Below, in pieces: positions 8,761-16,348 of a DNA stretch of 64,000 nucleotides. The number at the start of each line of letters is the position of its first letter. Within the stretch, counting starts at the first letter, position 1. Source of the DNA: Pedobacter sp. KBW06 (lineage in GTDB: Bacteria; Bacteroidota; Bacteroidia; Sphingobacteriales; Sphingobacteriaceae); assembly GCF_003852525.1 (NCBI RefSeq), contig NZ_QAJL01000001.1, positions 1,625,268-1,689,267 on the forward strand, read 5' to 3'. The notes below the pieces were generated by a model. The model was not told the origin of the DNA. It searched no databases and saw only the letters and a list, made by a program, of their open reading frames with translations. Both the position numbers and the translations under genes were made by a program.

Positions 8761-8842
8761 TGCGGAAGAAGGGACTCGAACCCCCACGCCGTGAAGCGCC
8801 AGATCCTAAGTCTGGTGCGGCTACCAATTACGCCACTTCCGC
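8761..8842 (-). tRNA. tRNA-Leu(UAG), copy 1
   Basis: 82-nt class II tRNA. Acceptor arm GCGGAAG pairs with CTTCCGC and A is the discriminator. The anticodon stem CCAGA/TCTGG encloses loop CTTAGGA, giving anticodon UAG (reads CUN, chiefly CUA, Leu). A long variable arm (about CGCTTCACGGCG) and the T arm GGGGGTTCGAGTCCC fit tRNA-Leu. The 3' CCA is not encoded. It is identical over its full length to the second copy at 9730-9811. Confidence 0.97.
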
Positions 8843-8868
8843 AGTTAGGATTTATTTATTTCGGATTG

Positions 8869-8899
8869 CAAAGATAGAATAGTTTTTTAGAAATCCCAA
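8869..8899 (-). promoter_or_regulatory. Promoter of tRNA-Leu copy 1
   Basis: On the minus strand TTGG (8896-8899), 19 nt, then TATCTTTG (8869-8876) match the Bacteroidota -33/-7 layout. The -7 box and the sequence around it recur before copy 2. Confidence 0.75.
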
Positions 8900-9067
8900 T
8901 AAAATTGAAATATTATGCATTTTTATTAAAAGCCCTGCGTATTTGATTAACACAAGGGATTTCCATCTGGCCTTTACCTGAGACGACACACCCCAAACCG
9001 GAAAGACAACCTTGATTTCCCTTGTAAACTTATCGTATTATATTTGAATAGCCTCCGTCCCTGAACA

Positions 9068-9165
9068 GGGGTTGCTGAGGGGTTGACGAGGGGTTGCTGA
9101 GGTATCTGGCCTTACCAACCGTTACCAACCCCTCGTCAACCCTACGTCAACCCCTCAGCAACCCC
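9068..9165. repeat. Inverted pair of 11-bp tandem repeat arrays
   Basis: Three head-to-tail 11-bp units of the form GGGGTTGnnGA lie on the plus strand (9068-9078, 9079-9089, 9090-9100). Ten nt later five related units follow on the minus strand (9111-9121, 9122-9132, 9133-9143, 9144-9154, 9155-9165). The outer 21 nt of each side are exact reverse complements, so the element can also form a long hairpin. The 11-bp period is about one DNA turn. It lies in the otherwise gene-free 420 nt between tRNA-Leu copy 1 and the SnoaL-like gene. Nothing else was recognised in that stretch apart from the tRNA promoter. Confidence 0.85.
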
Positions 9166-9262
9166 GAAGTCTATACAACCTTATTTCGGACCAGATCTTT
9201 ATCCAACTGTCATTGTTTTTATAGAAATTCACCATCATTCTTTAACTTTAAATCAAGCTAAA

Positions 9263-9634
9263 ATGAAAACAGAAGAAGAATTGATTCAATTTGAAAAACA
9301 GTGGAATAAAGCACTGGAAAACAACGATGCGGATGAAATCTCTAAATTCATGTCGCCAGACTGGATCATTGTCGGCTCCGACGGCATCACGACTAAATCT
9401 GCCTTTCTGGAATCAGTAAGAACAGGAATACTCATACACAACAGAATGGATTCAGACAAGATGACTGCTAAAATTTATGGAAACACCGGCATCATCATCA
9501 GCCGGGGAACAAGTGCCGGGACTTACAACGGTCAGGCTTTCCAGTTATACGAATGGTCCAGCAGTACCTATATAAAAAAATACCGGAAATGGCAATGTGT
9601 ATCTACAATGGTTACACCGGCAAATCAGCCCTGA
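9263..9634 (+). CDS. SnoaL-like / DUF4440 NTF2-fold protein
   Basis: 123 aa single-domain protein of the NTF2-like (SnoaL/DUF4440) superfamily. It has an N-terminal helix LIQFEKQWNKALENNDADEI, the strand DWIIVGSDGITTKSAFL, and the C-terminal YNGQAFQLYEWSSSTYIKK / WQCVSTMVTP strands. Members are cone-shaped small-molecule binding proteins with varied functions, and none can be assigned here. It has no signal peptide and no polycistronic neighbours. It lies between two identical tRNA-Leu genes, transcribed against them, and is followed by a bidirectional terminator. Confidence 0.8.
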   Translation: MKTEEELIQFEKQWNKALENNDADEISKFMSPDWIIVGSDGITTKSAFLESVRTGILIHNRMDSDKMTAKIYGNTGIIISRGTSAGTYNGQAFQLYEWSSSTYIKKYRKWQCVSTMVTPANQP

Positions 9635-9697
9635 ATAAGGAACCGCGATTTCGGGCATACAACCTTTTATTCCGGGATAAAAAAGACTTAAAATAGA

Positions 9698-9729
9698 AAA
9701 CCCGATCGGATGGATCGGGTTTAGTTTTG
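9698..9729. terminator. Bidirectional terminator between SnoaL-like gene and tRNA-Leu copy 2
   Basis: Perfect 10-bp stem AAACCCGATC / GATCGGGTTT (9698-9707, 9713-9722), 5-nt loop, with T-rich flanks on both strands. It can end both the plus-strand SnoaL-like gene and the minus-strand tRNA. Confidence 0.82.
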
Positions 9730-9811
9730 TGCGGAAGAAGGGACTCGAACCCCCACGCCGTGAAGCGCCAGATCCTAAGTCTGGTGCGGCTACCAATTAC
9801 GCCACTTCCGC
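9730..9811 (-). tRNA. tRNA-Leu(UAG), copy 2
   Basis: 82 nt, identical to the copy at 8761-8842: same acceptor stem, anticodon loop CTTAGGA (anticodon UAG), variable arm and T arm, no encoded CCA. The 5' flank is also partly conserved (the GTTAGGAT segment and the GGATTGCAAAGATAG promoter region on the plus strand), which suggests a local duplication. Confidence 0.97.
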
Positions 9812-9837
9812 AGTTAGGATGTCATTGTTTTGGATTG

Positions 9838-9867
9838 CAAAGATAGATATTGTTTCTAAATCTCAAA
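9838..9867 (-). promoter_or_regulatory. Promoter of tRNA-Leu copy 2
   Basis: Minus-strand TTTG (9864-9867), 18 nt, then TATCTTTG (9838-9845): a good Bacteroidota promoter, with the same -7 octamer as tRNA copy 1. Confidence 0.75.
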
Positions 9868-9977
9868 ACTCTTTTCCAATTAATTTCGGCGTTTAAAGCT
9901 AACATATTGATCTTATACGCTTTAAATTTCAATCTTTTTTTTCTTTTCTCAGCTGCAGACATTCAGTCAGGCAAAAC

Positions 9978-10775
9978 TCAATACAATTCCTTCTGAAACT
10001 GGAAAAAATATTGAACTGCCTTTACCAGCCGGCTTCCGTACCAGGAAAACATTTCGCCGTCAACCAGCAGCACTTTCGCTTCCGGCAGGACTGCCCTGAT
10101 TTCTTCCAGGTGTTTTTCCTTAAAGGGATAAGGTTCTGAAGACAGAAACACCAGCTCCGGCTTCAACAGGCGAAGGTCTTCGAGGTCTATTTCCGGATAG
10201 CGGCTTTCTTTGACCACATTATTAAGCCCGTTTACAGCCAGCAGATGGTTGATAAAAGTATTTCTTCCGGCAAACATATACGGGTTTTTCCAGATCAGAT
10301 AAGCCACACTTTTGTTCAGGTTATTTTGCAGCGCCAGGGTTTGCAGGTCATTAAACCCCGCATTGATCAAATGATTCAGGTAAGCTGCTTCTGGTTCCCG
10401 GTCTACCAGGGCCCCGATTTGACTGATGGTTTTCTTCGCATCTTCCAGGTCATAAATATCGCTCATCCAAACCGGAAACTCTTCCATAAGCGATTCGATC
10501 TGCGCTTGCTCATTTTCTTCTTTATTGCCAATGATGAGGTCAGGCTTTAAGCTTCGGATCAGGTCCAGGTTTAATTTCTTCGTCCCTCCTATTTTGGTCT
10601 TTTCCTTAAATTTTGATTCCGGATGAACACAAAATTTAGTAATTCCAATCAGCTCCGCATCCAGCCCCAGATCAAACAGCAGTTCTGTTTGAGAGGGAAC
10701 CAGAGAAATGATTCTTTTTGGCGGATAACTGATGTTTATCGTACGGTTAAGCTGATCTGTAAAACTGCGCTGCAT
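9978..10775 (-). CDS. BtuF-like helical-backbone binding protein without signal peptide
   Basis: 265 aa of the periplasmic-binding-protein fold with helical backbone (TroA/BtuF superfamily). Motifs are RIISLVPSQTELLFDLGL (residues 21-38), GITKFCVHPESKFK, LKPDLIIGNKEENEQAQIE and LKPELVFLSSEPYPFK. Such proteins bind corrinoids, haem or metal-chelates. This one starts directly with the mature domain and has no signal peptide or lipobox, so it would stay in the cytoplasm. No BtuCD-type permease is nearby. It starts 14 nt after the last permease gene of the efflux operon and is probably its last gene. Ligand unknown. Confidence 0.75.
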   Translation of the reverse strand: MQRSFTDQLNRTINISYPPKRIISLVPSQTELLFDLGLDAELIGITKFCVHPESKFKEKTKIGGTKKLNLDLIRSLKPDLIIGNKEENEQAQIESLMEEFPVWMSDIYDLEDAKKTISQIGALVDREPEAAYLNHLINAGFNDLQTLALQNNLNKSVAYLIWKNPYMFAGRNTFINHLLAVNGLNNVVKESRYPEIDLEDLRLLKPELVFLSSEPYPFKEKHLEEIRAVLPEAKVLLVDGEMFSWYGSRLVKAVQYFFQFQKELY

Positions 10776-10789
10776 TTTACAAAGATAAG

Positions 10790-13168
10790 CTACTCGTACT
10801 TTAATGCATCCACAGGATTTGATTTTGCAGCGCGATAGGCCTGCCAGCTCACCGTCAGAAAGGCAATCATCACCGTTGATACCCCCGTGATCAGGAATAC
10901 CTGCCAGCCTATGGAAATATGGTAGTCAAATTTATCCAGCCATTTCTTCATCAGCAGGTAGGCAACCGGCATCGCAACAAAGAGGGCGATCAAAACTGTT
11001 TTCACAAAATTAACGGACAATAACTGCACGATTCCCGATACCGAAGCGCCCAGGACTTTACGGACCCCGATTTCCTTTGTGCGCTGTTCTGCGCTGAAAG
11101 CAGATAAGCCAAACAAGCCCAGGCAGGAAATAAATATCGCAAGGCCTCCAAACAGATTCGACAACAGCCCTAAGGTCGCTTCATTCTTCATCTTCTCTGC
11201 AACAAGCTGGTCCAGGAACCGGATATCTATCGGAAAATCAGGATTGATCTCCCGGGTGATCCGGCCAATCGTTTCCAGGTTCTCTTTAAGGTCTTTTTCC
11301 GTATTTAACCGCATCGTAATTACATCACTGTTTTCCTGATTAAAAGCAATAATCATCGGTTTCTCTTTTGTAGTCAACGATCCCCAGATGATGTCTTTAA
11401 AAACACCAACTATAGTTCTTTTAACCCCCTGAAATATCACATCTTTCCCAACAGGGTTAACCAGCCCCATCCGTTTTATTGCGGACTCGCTTAACATTAC
11501 AGCAACACTATCTGAAGCCAGGCCTTTTTTAAAATCCCTACCCTCCAAAAGTTCAACCCCGTTTGTTTTCACAAAATCATAACCAGTATAAATCTGGTTC
11601 ACAGACATCTTCTTATCTGCTTCAGACATCCCCTGCCACTCCATCCCGGTACTGTTGGAATTTTGCTGTGAAATACTTCCTGAAGAATGACACATCGCGC
11701 TGACAGCGCCGGAAGACAACAGCCTTTCCTTCAAAAGGTCGTACTTCAGATACAGATTACCTTCATGGGGCATCTCCACCAATGCCTTTGTCTGGTAGCC
11801 CAATGGCTTATTTTTGAGGTACTGCAATTGCTCATAAATGATCAGGGTAGCAACGATCAGAATCACAGCAAAGCTAAACTGAACGATCACCAGTATTTGT
11901 CTGAAATTCAAAGAAAAGCTGCTTTTGAGTTTCACCGTTTTCTTTAAAGTCTGTACCGGGTTAAAAGAAGAAAGGAAAAAGGCAGGATAACTTCCGGCGA
12001 GAATTCCGGTAAAAAAGATCAGTGCAATTACGCCCAGCCAATTTAAAGGATGAGCATAAGCGATTTTCAGTTTAATATCCAGCAAATGATTGAATTTGGG
12101 CAGGCAAAGCTCCACCAATACAACCGCTATAACGACACTTACAAAAGTCAGCATCAGTGATTCCATAAGAAACTGGGAAATCAGGGATTTTCTTGATGCC
12201 CCGATTGTCTTTTTTATCCCTACTTCTTTTGCCCTTTTCTGTGACCTTGCGGTAGAAAGGTTCATAAAATTGATGCAGGCAATGATCAAAATACTCAATG
12301 CCAATATAGTAAAGATCCTCAATTGCTCGATCTGCCCCCCTGCAGGTTTACCGTTAATAAACCTTCCATAAAGATGAAGGTCTGCCAAAGGGTAAACAAA
12401 GGGCTCTGAATCGGTGGAGACACTGGCCGCATGTTTTCGGCTCATGTTCTTTATCTTCTCATTAAAAGCAGGAATGTCGGTTCCCTGTTTAAAGGTCACC
12501 AAAGTATAAAAGGAATAGTTATGCCAATTTGGGTCCACCACCCAGCTATTCAGCTGTTCGAAGAGCTTCCAGGAATTCAGACAATCAAAATTATAACTCA
12601 CATTTGGAGGCAGGTCTTTGATTACTGCAGTCACTTTCAGATCAACCTGATTCTCAAAGCGGAGTACTTTATTCAACACGTCCATACGTCCAAACAAACG
12701 TTGCGCAGTACTGGCAGTCAACACGATGGAATTCGCGTCATTGAGGGCATGATCCAGATTTCCATAAAGGACCTGAAAATCAAAAATCTTTAAGATTTCC
12801 GGGTCCGCATAACGTCCTTCTACTTTAAAAGAATTCTTTCCATCTGCCAATAAACGTTTCACCGGCCATAAGATTCTGCTGATGTGTTCCACTTCAGGCA
12901 TCTCTTCCTTCAACGCTCCCGCAATCGTATTCGGCGACTGGTCGCCGGTAGCCCTGATATTTTTATCAGCTCCATAAAAATTAAACATCACCTGATGAAT
13001 ACGGTCTGCATTTTTAAAGCCTTTATCGTAATTCCACTCGTAAGAAACATACAGCAACAGCATCAGACAAGCAGCCAAGCCAATTGCCAGACCACTGATA
13101 TTGATCAGAGATGCCGTTTTATTCCTTAACAGATTCCTTAAAGCAATCTTTAAATTGAGAATATACAT
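10790..13168 (-). CDS. FtsX/MacB-like ABC permease (array member 6)
   Basis: 792 aa with two repeats of [MacB periplasmic core + FtsX membrane unit], as in the other five permeases here. There is an N-terminal membrane segment (about 15-43), a first core, three helices around 285-410, a further helix, a second core and three C-terminal helices. Each FtsX unit has the conserved cytoplasmic coupling segment KEVGIKKTIGASR and KEIGVRKVLGAS. The N-terminus (MYILNLKIALRNLLRNK) differs from the MFRLNLKIALRNLW of the others. It ends NPVDALKYE like the rest. It lies 35 nt after the divergent ATPase gene, with which it probably pairs. Substrate unknown. Confidence 0.85.
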   Translation of the reverse strand: MYILNLKIALRNLLRNKTASLINISGLAIGLAACLMLLLYVSYEWNYDKGFKNADRIHQVMFNFYGADKNIRATGDQSPNTIAGALKEEMPEVEHISRILWPVKRLLADGKNSFKVEGRYADPEILKIFDFQVLYGNLDHALNDANSIVLTASTAQRLFGRMDVLNKVLRFENQVDLKVTAVIKDLPPNVSYNFDCLNSWKLFEQLNSWVVDPNWHNYSFYTLVTFKQGTDIPAFNEKIKNMSRKHAASVSTDSEPFVYPLADLHLYGRFINGKPAGGQIEQLRIFTILALSILIIACINFMNLSTARSQKRAKEVGIKKTIGASRKSLISQFLMESLMLTFVSVVIAVVLVELCLPKFNHLLDIKLKIAYAHPLNWLGVIALIFFTGILAGSYPAFFLSSFNPVQTLKKTVKLKSSFSLNFRQILVIVQFSFAVILIVATLIIYEQLQYLKNKPLGYQTKALVEMPHEGNLYLKYDLLKERLLSSGAVSAMCHSSGSISQQNSNSTGMEWQGMSEADKKMSVNQIYTGYDFVKTNGVELLEGRDFKKGLASDSVAVMLSESAIKRMGLVNPVGKDVIFQGVKRTIVGVFKDIIWGSLTTKEKPMIIAFNQENSDVITMRLNTEKDLKENLETIGRITREINPDFPIDIRFLDQLVAEKMKNEATLGLLSNLFGGLAIFISCLGLFGLSAFSAEQRTKEIGVRKVLGASVSGIVQLLSVNFVKTVLIALFVAMPVAYLLMKKWLDKFDYHISIGWQVFLITGVSTVMIAFLTVSWQAYRAAKSNPVDALKYE

Positions 13169-13203
13169 TTTAATTCTAATGGTTGATGTTGATTAAAAAT
13201 CCC

Positions 13204-13893
13204 CTACACGCCCTGCGGTACGGCAAGGTCTTCCTTGATCACTCCGTCCAGCAAATGCAAGATCCGGCTTCCATAAGCTGCATTGACTTCCGAATGTGTC
13301 ACCTGAATGATGGTAATATTCTCTTCCTCATTCAGTTTCTTAAACAACTCCATAATTTGAAGAGCCTGTGGAGATTGCAGGTTCCCTGTTGGTTCATCTG
13401 CCAGGATAATGGAGGGTTGTGCCACTAAAGCTCTGGCGATCCCCACCAACTGCTGTTGTCCGCCGGAAAGCTGATTGGGAAACAGGTCCTTTTTAGCGAC
13501 CATATTAAAACGGTCAAGAACATCTGCCACCCTGCTTTTACGCTCTGGCCCGCTCACTTTTTTATAAAGTAAAGGGGCTTCAATATTCTCTGCAACGGTC
13601 ATCTCATCGATGAGGTGATATGCCTGAAACACAAAACCAATATGGTTCCGGTACAGCTCAATCCGTTTCCGCTCATTCAGGGAAACCACGTCCTCCCCCA
13701 TAAATTCATAGGCCCCATAAGTTGGCTCTTCCAGCATCCCCAGGATATTCAGAAGGGTAGATTTTCCTGCACCCGACGGTCCCATGATCGAAATAAATTC
13801 ACCCTGTTTAATGCTCGTCGTCACATGGCGCAGGATATAACTTTTTACTCCTTTATTCGCGTAATACTTCTCTATATTTTTAAGCTCTATCAT
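13204..13893 (-). CDS. LolD/MacB-type ABC ATPase with altered signature and D-loop
   Basis: 229 aa ABC ATPase of the MacB/LolD/FtsE class. Walker [10 protein letters not shown] (38-46), Q-loop Q90, signature LSGGQ (142-146), Walker B IILADE (162-167) and H-loop H200 are present. Two positions are unusual: the residue after LSGGQQQ is Leu instead of Arg ([15 protein letters not shown]), and the D-loop reads GNLQS instead of GNLDS (Gln173 for Asp). The other ATPase of this operon (25901-26599) has both canonical residues. It may pair with an adjacent permease and have reduced or asymmetric hydrolysis. It lies between permeases, 39 nt after one and 35 nt before the other. Confidence 0.88.
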   Translation of the reverse strand: MIELKNIEKYYANKGVKSYILRHVTTSIKQGEFISIMGPSGAGKSTLLNILGMLEEPTYGAYEFMGEDVVSLNERKRIELYRNHIGFVFQAYHLIDEMTVAENIEAPLLYKKVSGPERKSRVADVLDRFNMVAKKDLFPNQLSGGQQQLVGIARALVAQPSIILADEPTGNLQSPQALQIMELFKKLNEEENITIIQVTHSEVNAAYGSRILHLLDGVIKEDLAVPQGV

Positions 13894-13932
13894 CTTTGTA
13901 TGTTTTAATATTTAATTTTTCTCAGGATAAGT

Positions 13933-16326
13933 TTATTCGTATTTGAGGGCATCTATCGGGTTCGTACTCGCCGCTTTAAAAGACCGCAGACTCACCGTAA
14001 CCAAGGTAATGATTACCGATAACACCATCGCAATCATGAATGGCCAAATGCTGATTTCTATGCGGTAAACGAAGCCATTCAACCATTTGGAAACAAAAAT
14101 ATAAGCCAATGGCCAGGCCACCAGGTTGGCGATCAGCACCATCCATAAAAAGGACCGGTTGAGCATTTTAACCAATTCTAAAGTCGAGGCACCAAGCACC
14201 TTACGGATCGCAATTTCACGTGTTTTCTGCGCAGCGATAAATGATACCAATCCGAATAAGCCGATAAAGGAAATGAAGATCACAACCCCGGCAAAAACTT
14301 TGAAAAGTACACCCATTACCTGCTCTGTTCTATAAAATCCAAGGATGTTGTCGTCCAGAAACTCAGCTTCATACACATGATCAGGAAAGGTGTTATTCCA
14401 TTCTGTTTCTACTATTTTCATCGTCGCCACCATGTCCTTAGTATCTATCTTTACCGCCATTGCATTATAGTCTCTTTTATCAGAATAAATGGCAATCGGA
14501 GAGATGGCACTCTTAAAGGTCAGGTTGTTAAAGTCTTTCACGACGCCCACAATGCTCCCTCCCCTTCCCCCTACATTCATTGTCTTTCCTATGGCATCTG
14601 CAGGATTTCTGATGCCCAAAGATTTCAACAATTGCTCGTTAACCACAAATTCCTTAAGTGTATCACTTTTCGACAAGCCTCTACCTGCAATCAGTGGTAA
14701 ATTGAAAGTTTTCAGATAATGTTCATCGGCTTTTTTCAGGTTTAATTGAATCTTTTCATCATCAGCACGATGATCATAGCGGAAACTTGAAGTCATATTA
14801 TCTGTAGAAACCGGCGCAGCATTGGCAAAACTAATTTCCCTTACACCTGGTTTTTGCATTAATCTTTCCCTCAATCCTTCATATTTTAACCTGCTAAGGC
14901 TATCTCCGGGAATGTTGACTATTGATACCGCTTTCGTATCAAAGCCCAGCGATTTCTCCCTCATATATCCCATTTGCCTCACCACAACCAGAGTGGCGAT
15001 GATCAACACCGCAGTAATGGCAAATTGTGCAACGACCAGAATTTTCCTCAATCCCAACCCACCGGCATTGGCCGAGCTGATCTTATTCTTGATGGCCAGT
15101 GCCGGACTGAACCCGGACATCACCAATGCAGGATAGAGCCCCGCAAGGAAACTCACGACCAGAATTAAAATCAGCATGAATATAAAAACAACCGGCTCAG
15201 AGAACAGCTGAAAAGAAACATTCGCCTCCATCAGGCTTTCCATTTTCGGAATGCCCAGTTCTGTCAATACACAGGCAAAGCCTAAAGAAATAACCGTTAT
15301 TAAAGCGGTTTCACTTAGAAACTGCCAGATCAGTTGCTTACGACGGCTTCCCATTACTTTTCGGATGCCCACCTCCTTAGAACGACTGATGGCTTGCGCT
15401 GTTGCCAGATTAATAAAATTGATACATGCCGTAATCAACAAAAAGAGGCCAATTACAGAAAGGCCAATCAGCTCTCTGTAAGGCATGGTTTTATACCGGA
15501 AATTCCCAAACCTGGAGTCGTGATGGACCTCAGAAAGCGGCTGGAAATAATGTTTTTCCTGGGCCGGGCCTTTCTCTACATAATATTTAGTGATGAATTG
15601 TTTCAAAGGCTTTTCAAGATCCGCAGCCTGAAGTCCTTCTTTCAGCAGCACGTAACATTCCGACCGGTTCGTTACCCAGCCCCAGGCTTTACTATCCTTC
15701 TCTGCAAATGAAGCATAAGAAAACACCACCTCGAAAGGAAAGCTGCTGTTCTCGGGGAAGTCTTTAAAAACCCCGGTTACCTTATAATCCGCCTTATTGT
15801 TGTACAGGATACTTTTACCGATTGCATTTTTCCAGCTTCCAAAATACTTTACCGCTGTTTTTTCCGAAAGCGTCACCATATTAGGCTGTGATAAGGCCTG
15901 CTCCGGGTTTCCGGAAAGCCATTCAATTTTGAAAATCTCAAAAAACTGAGGCTCCACATAGAAAATATCCTGCTTTAATTTCAGATCTGCCTTTCCTCCC
16001 TCATTTTTCACTTTGAGAATTCCCCCACCCTGACGAACTGCAGCCACTTTTTCAAATTCTGAAAAATCATTGCGCATTGCCGGAGCCAATGGAACCGGAA
16101 CCCCACTGGTAAAAAATTCCTCCTCAGGATAAATCCAGGAAGACACGACCCGGTAAATCCGATCCTTCTTCTCCTCGCTTTTATCGAAGCTCAGCTGAAA
16201 TTTCAGAAAAATAAAGATCAGCAGACAACCTGCCAGTCCGATAGACAATCCAATGATATTGATGGCGGTGTAGCCCTTATACTTCCATAGGTTCCGCAGG
16301 GCGATCTTAAGGTTTAGTCTGAACAT
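13933..16326 (-). CDS. FtsX/MacB-like ABC permease (array member 5)
   Basis: 797 aa, two MacB-core/FtsX units. It begins MFRLNLKIALRNLWKYKGYT followed by a hydrophobic segment with glycines (residues 21-43). The coupling motifs are KEVGIRKVMGSRR in the first half and REIAIRKVLGAS in the second. The C-terminus is NPIDALKYE. It lies 22 nt behind array member 4 and 39 nt before the divergent ATPase gene. The protein should span the inner membrane with large periplasmic loops and act in mechanotransmission or export together with an ABC ATPase and the HlyD-like adaptor. Substrate not predictable. Confidence 0.85.
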   Translation of the reverse strand: MFRLNLKIALRNLWKYKGYTAINIIGLSIGLAGCLLIFIFLKFQLSFDKSEEKKDRIYRVVSSWIYPEEEFFTSGVPVPLAPAMRNDFSEFEKVAAVRQGGGILKVKNEGGKADLKLKQDIFYVEPQFFEIFKIEWLSGNPEQALSQPNMVTLSEKTAVKYFGSWKNAIGKSILYNNKADYKVTGVFKDFPENSSFPFEVVFSYASFAEKDSKAWGWVTNRSECYVLLKEGLQAADLEKPLKQFITKYYVEKGPAQEKHYFQPLSEVHHDSRFGNFRYKTMPYRELIGLSVIGLFLLITACINFINLATAQAISRSKEVGIRKVMGSRRKQLIWQFLSETALITVISLGFACVLTELGIPKMESLMEANVSFQLFSEPVVFIFMLILILVVSFLAGLYPALVMSGFSPALAIKNKISSANAGGLGLRKILVVAQFAITAVLIIATLVVVRQMGYMREKSLGFDTKAVSIVNIPGDSLSRLKYEGLRERLMQKPGVREISFANAAPVSTDNMTSSFRYDHRADDEKIQLNLKKADEHYLKTFNLPLIAGRGLSKSDTLKEFVVNEQLLKSLGIRNPADAIGKTMNVGGRGGSIVGVVKDFNNLTFKSAISPIAIYSDKRDYNAMAVKIDTKDMVATMKIVETEWNNTFPDHVYEAEFLDDNILGFYRTEQVMGVLFKVFAGVVIFISFIGLFGLVSFIAAQKTREIAIRKVLGASTLELVKMLNRSFLWMVLIANLVAWPLAYIFVSKWLNGFVYRIEISIWPFMIAMVLSVIITLVTVSLRSFKAASTNPIDALKYE

Positions 16327-16348
16327 ATCTCTTTAATATTTAATTACA

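Noticed and set aside
9068..9165. CRISPR array or intrinsic terminator
   Set aside because: Units are 11 bp without spacers and change orientation; there is no T tract.
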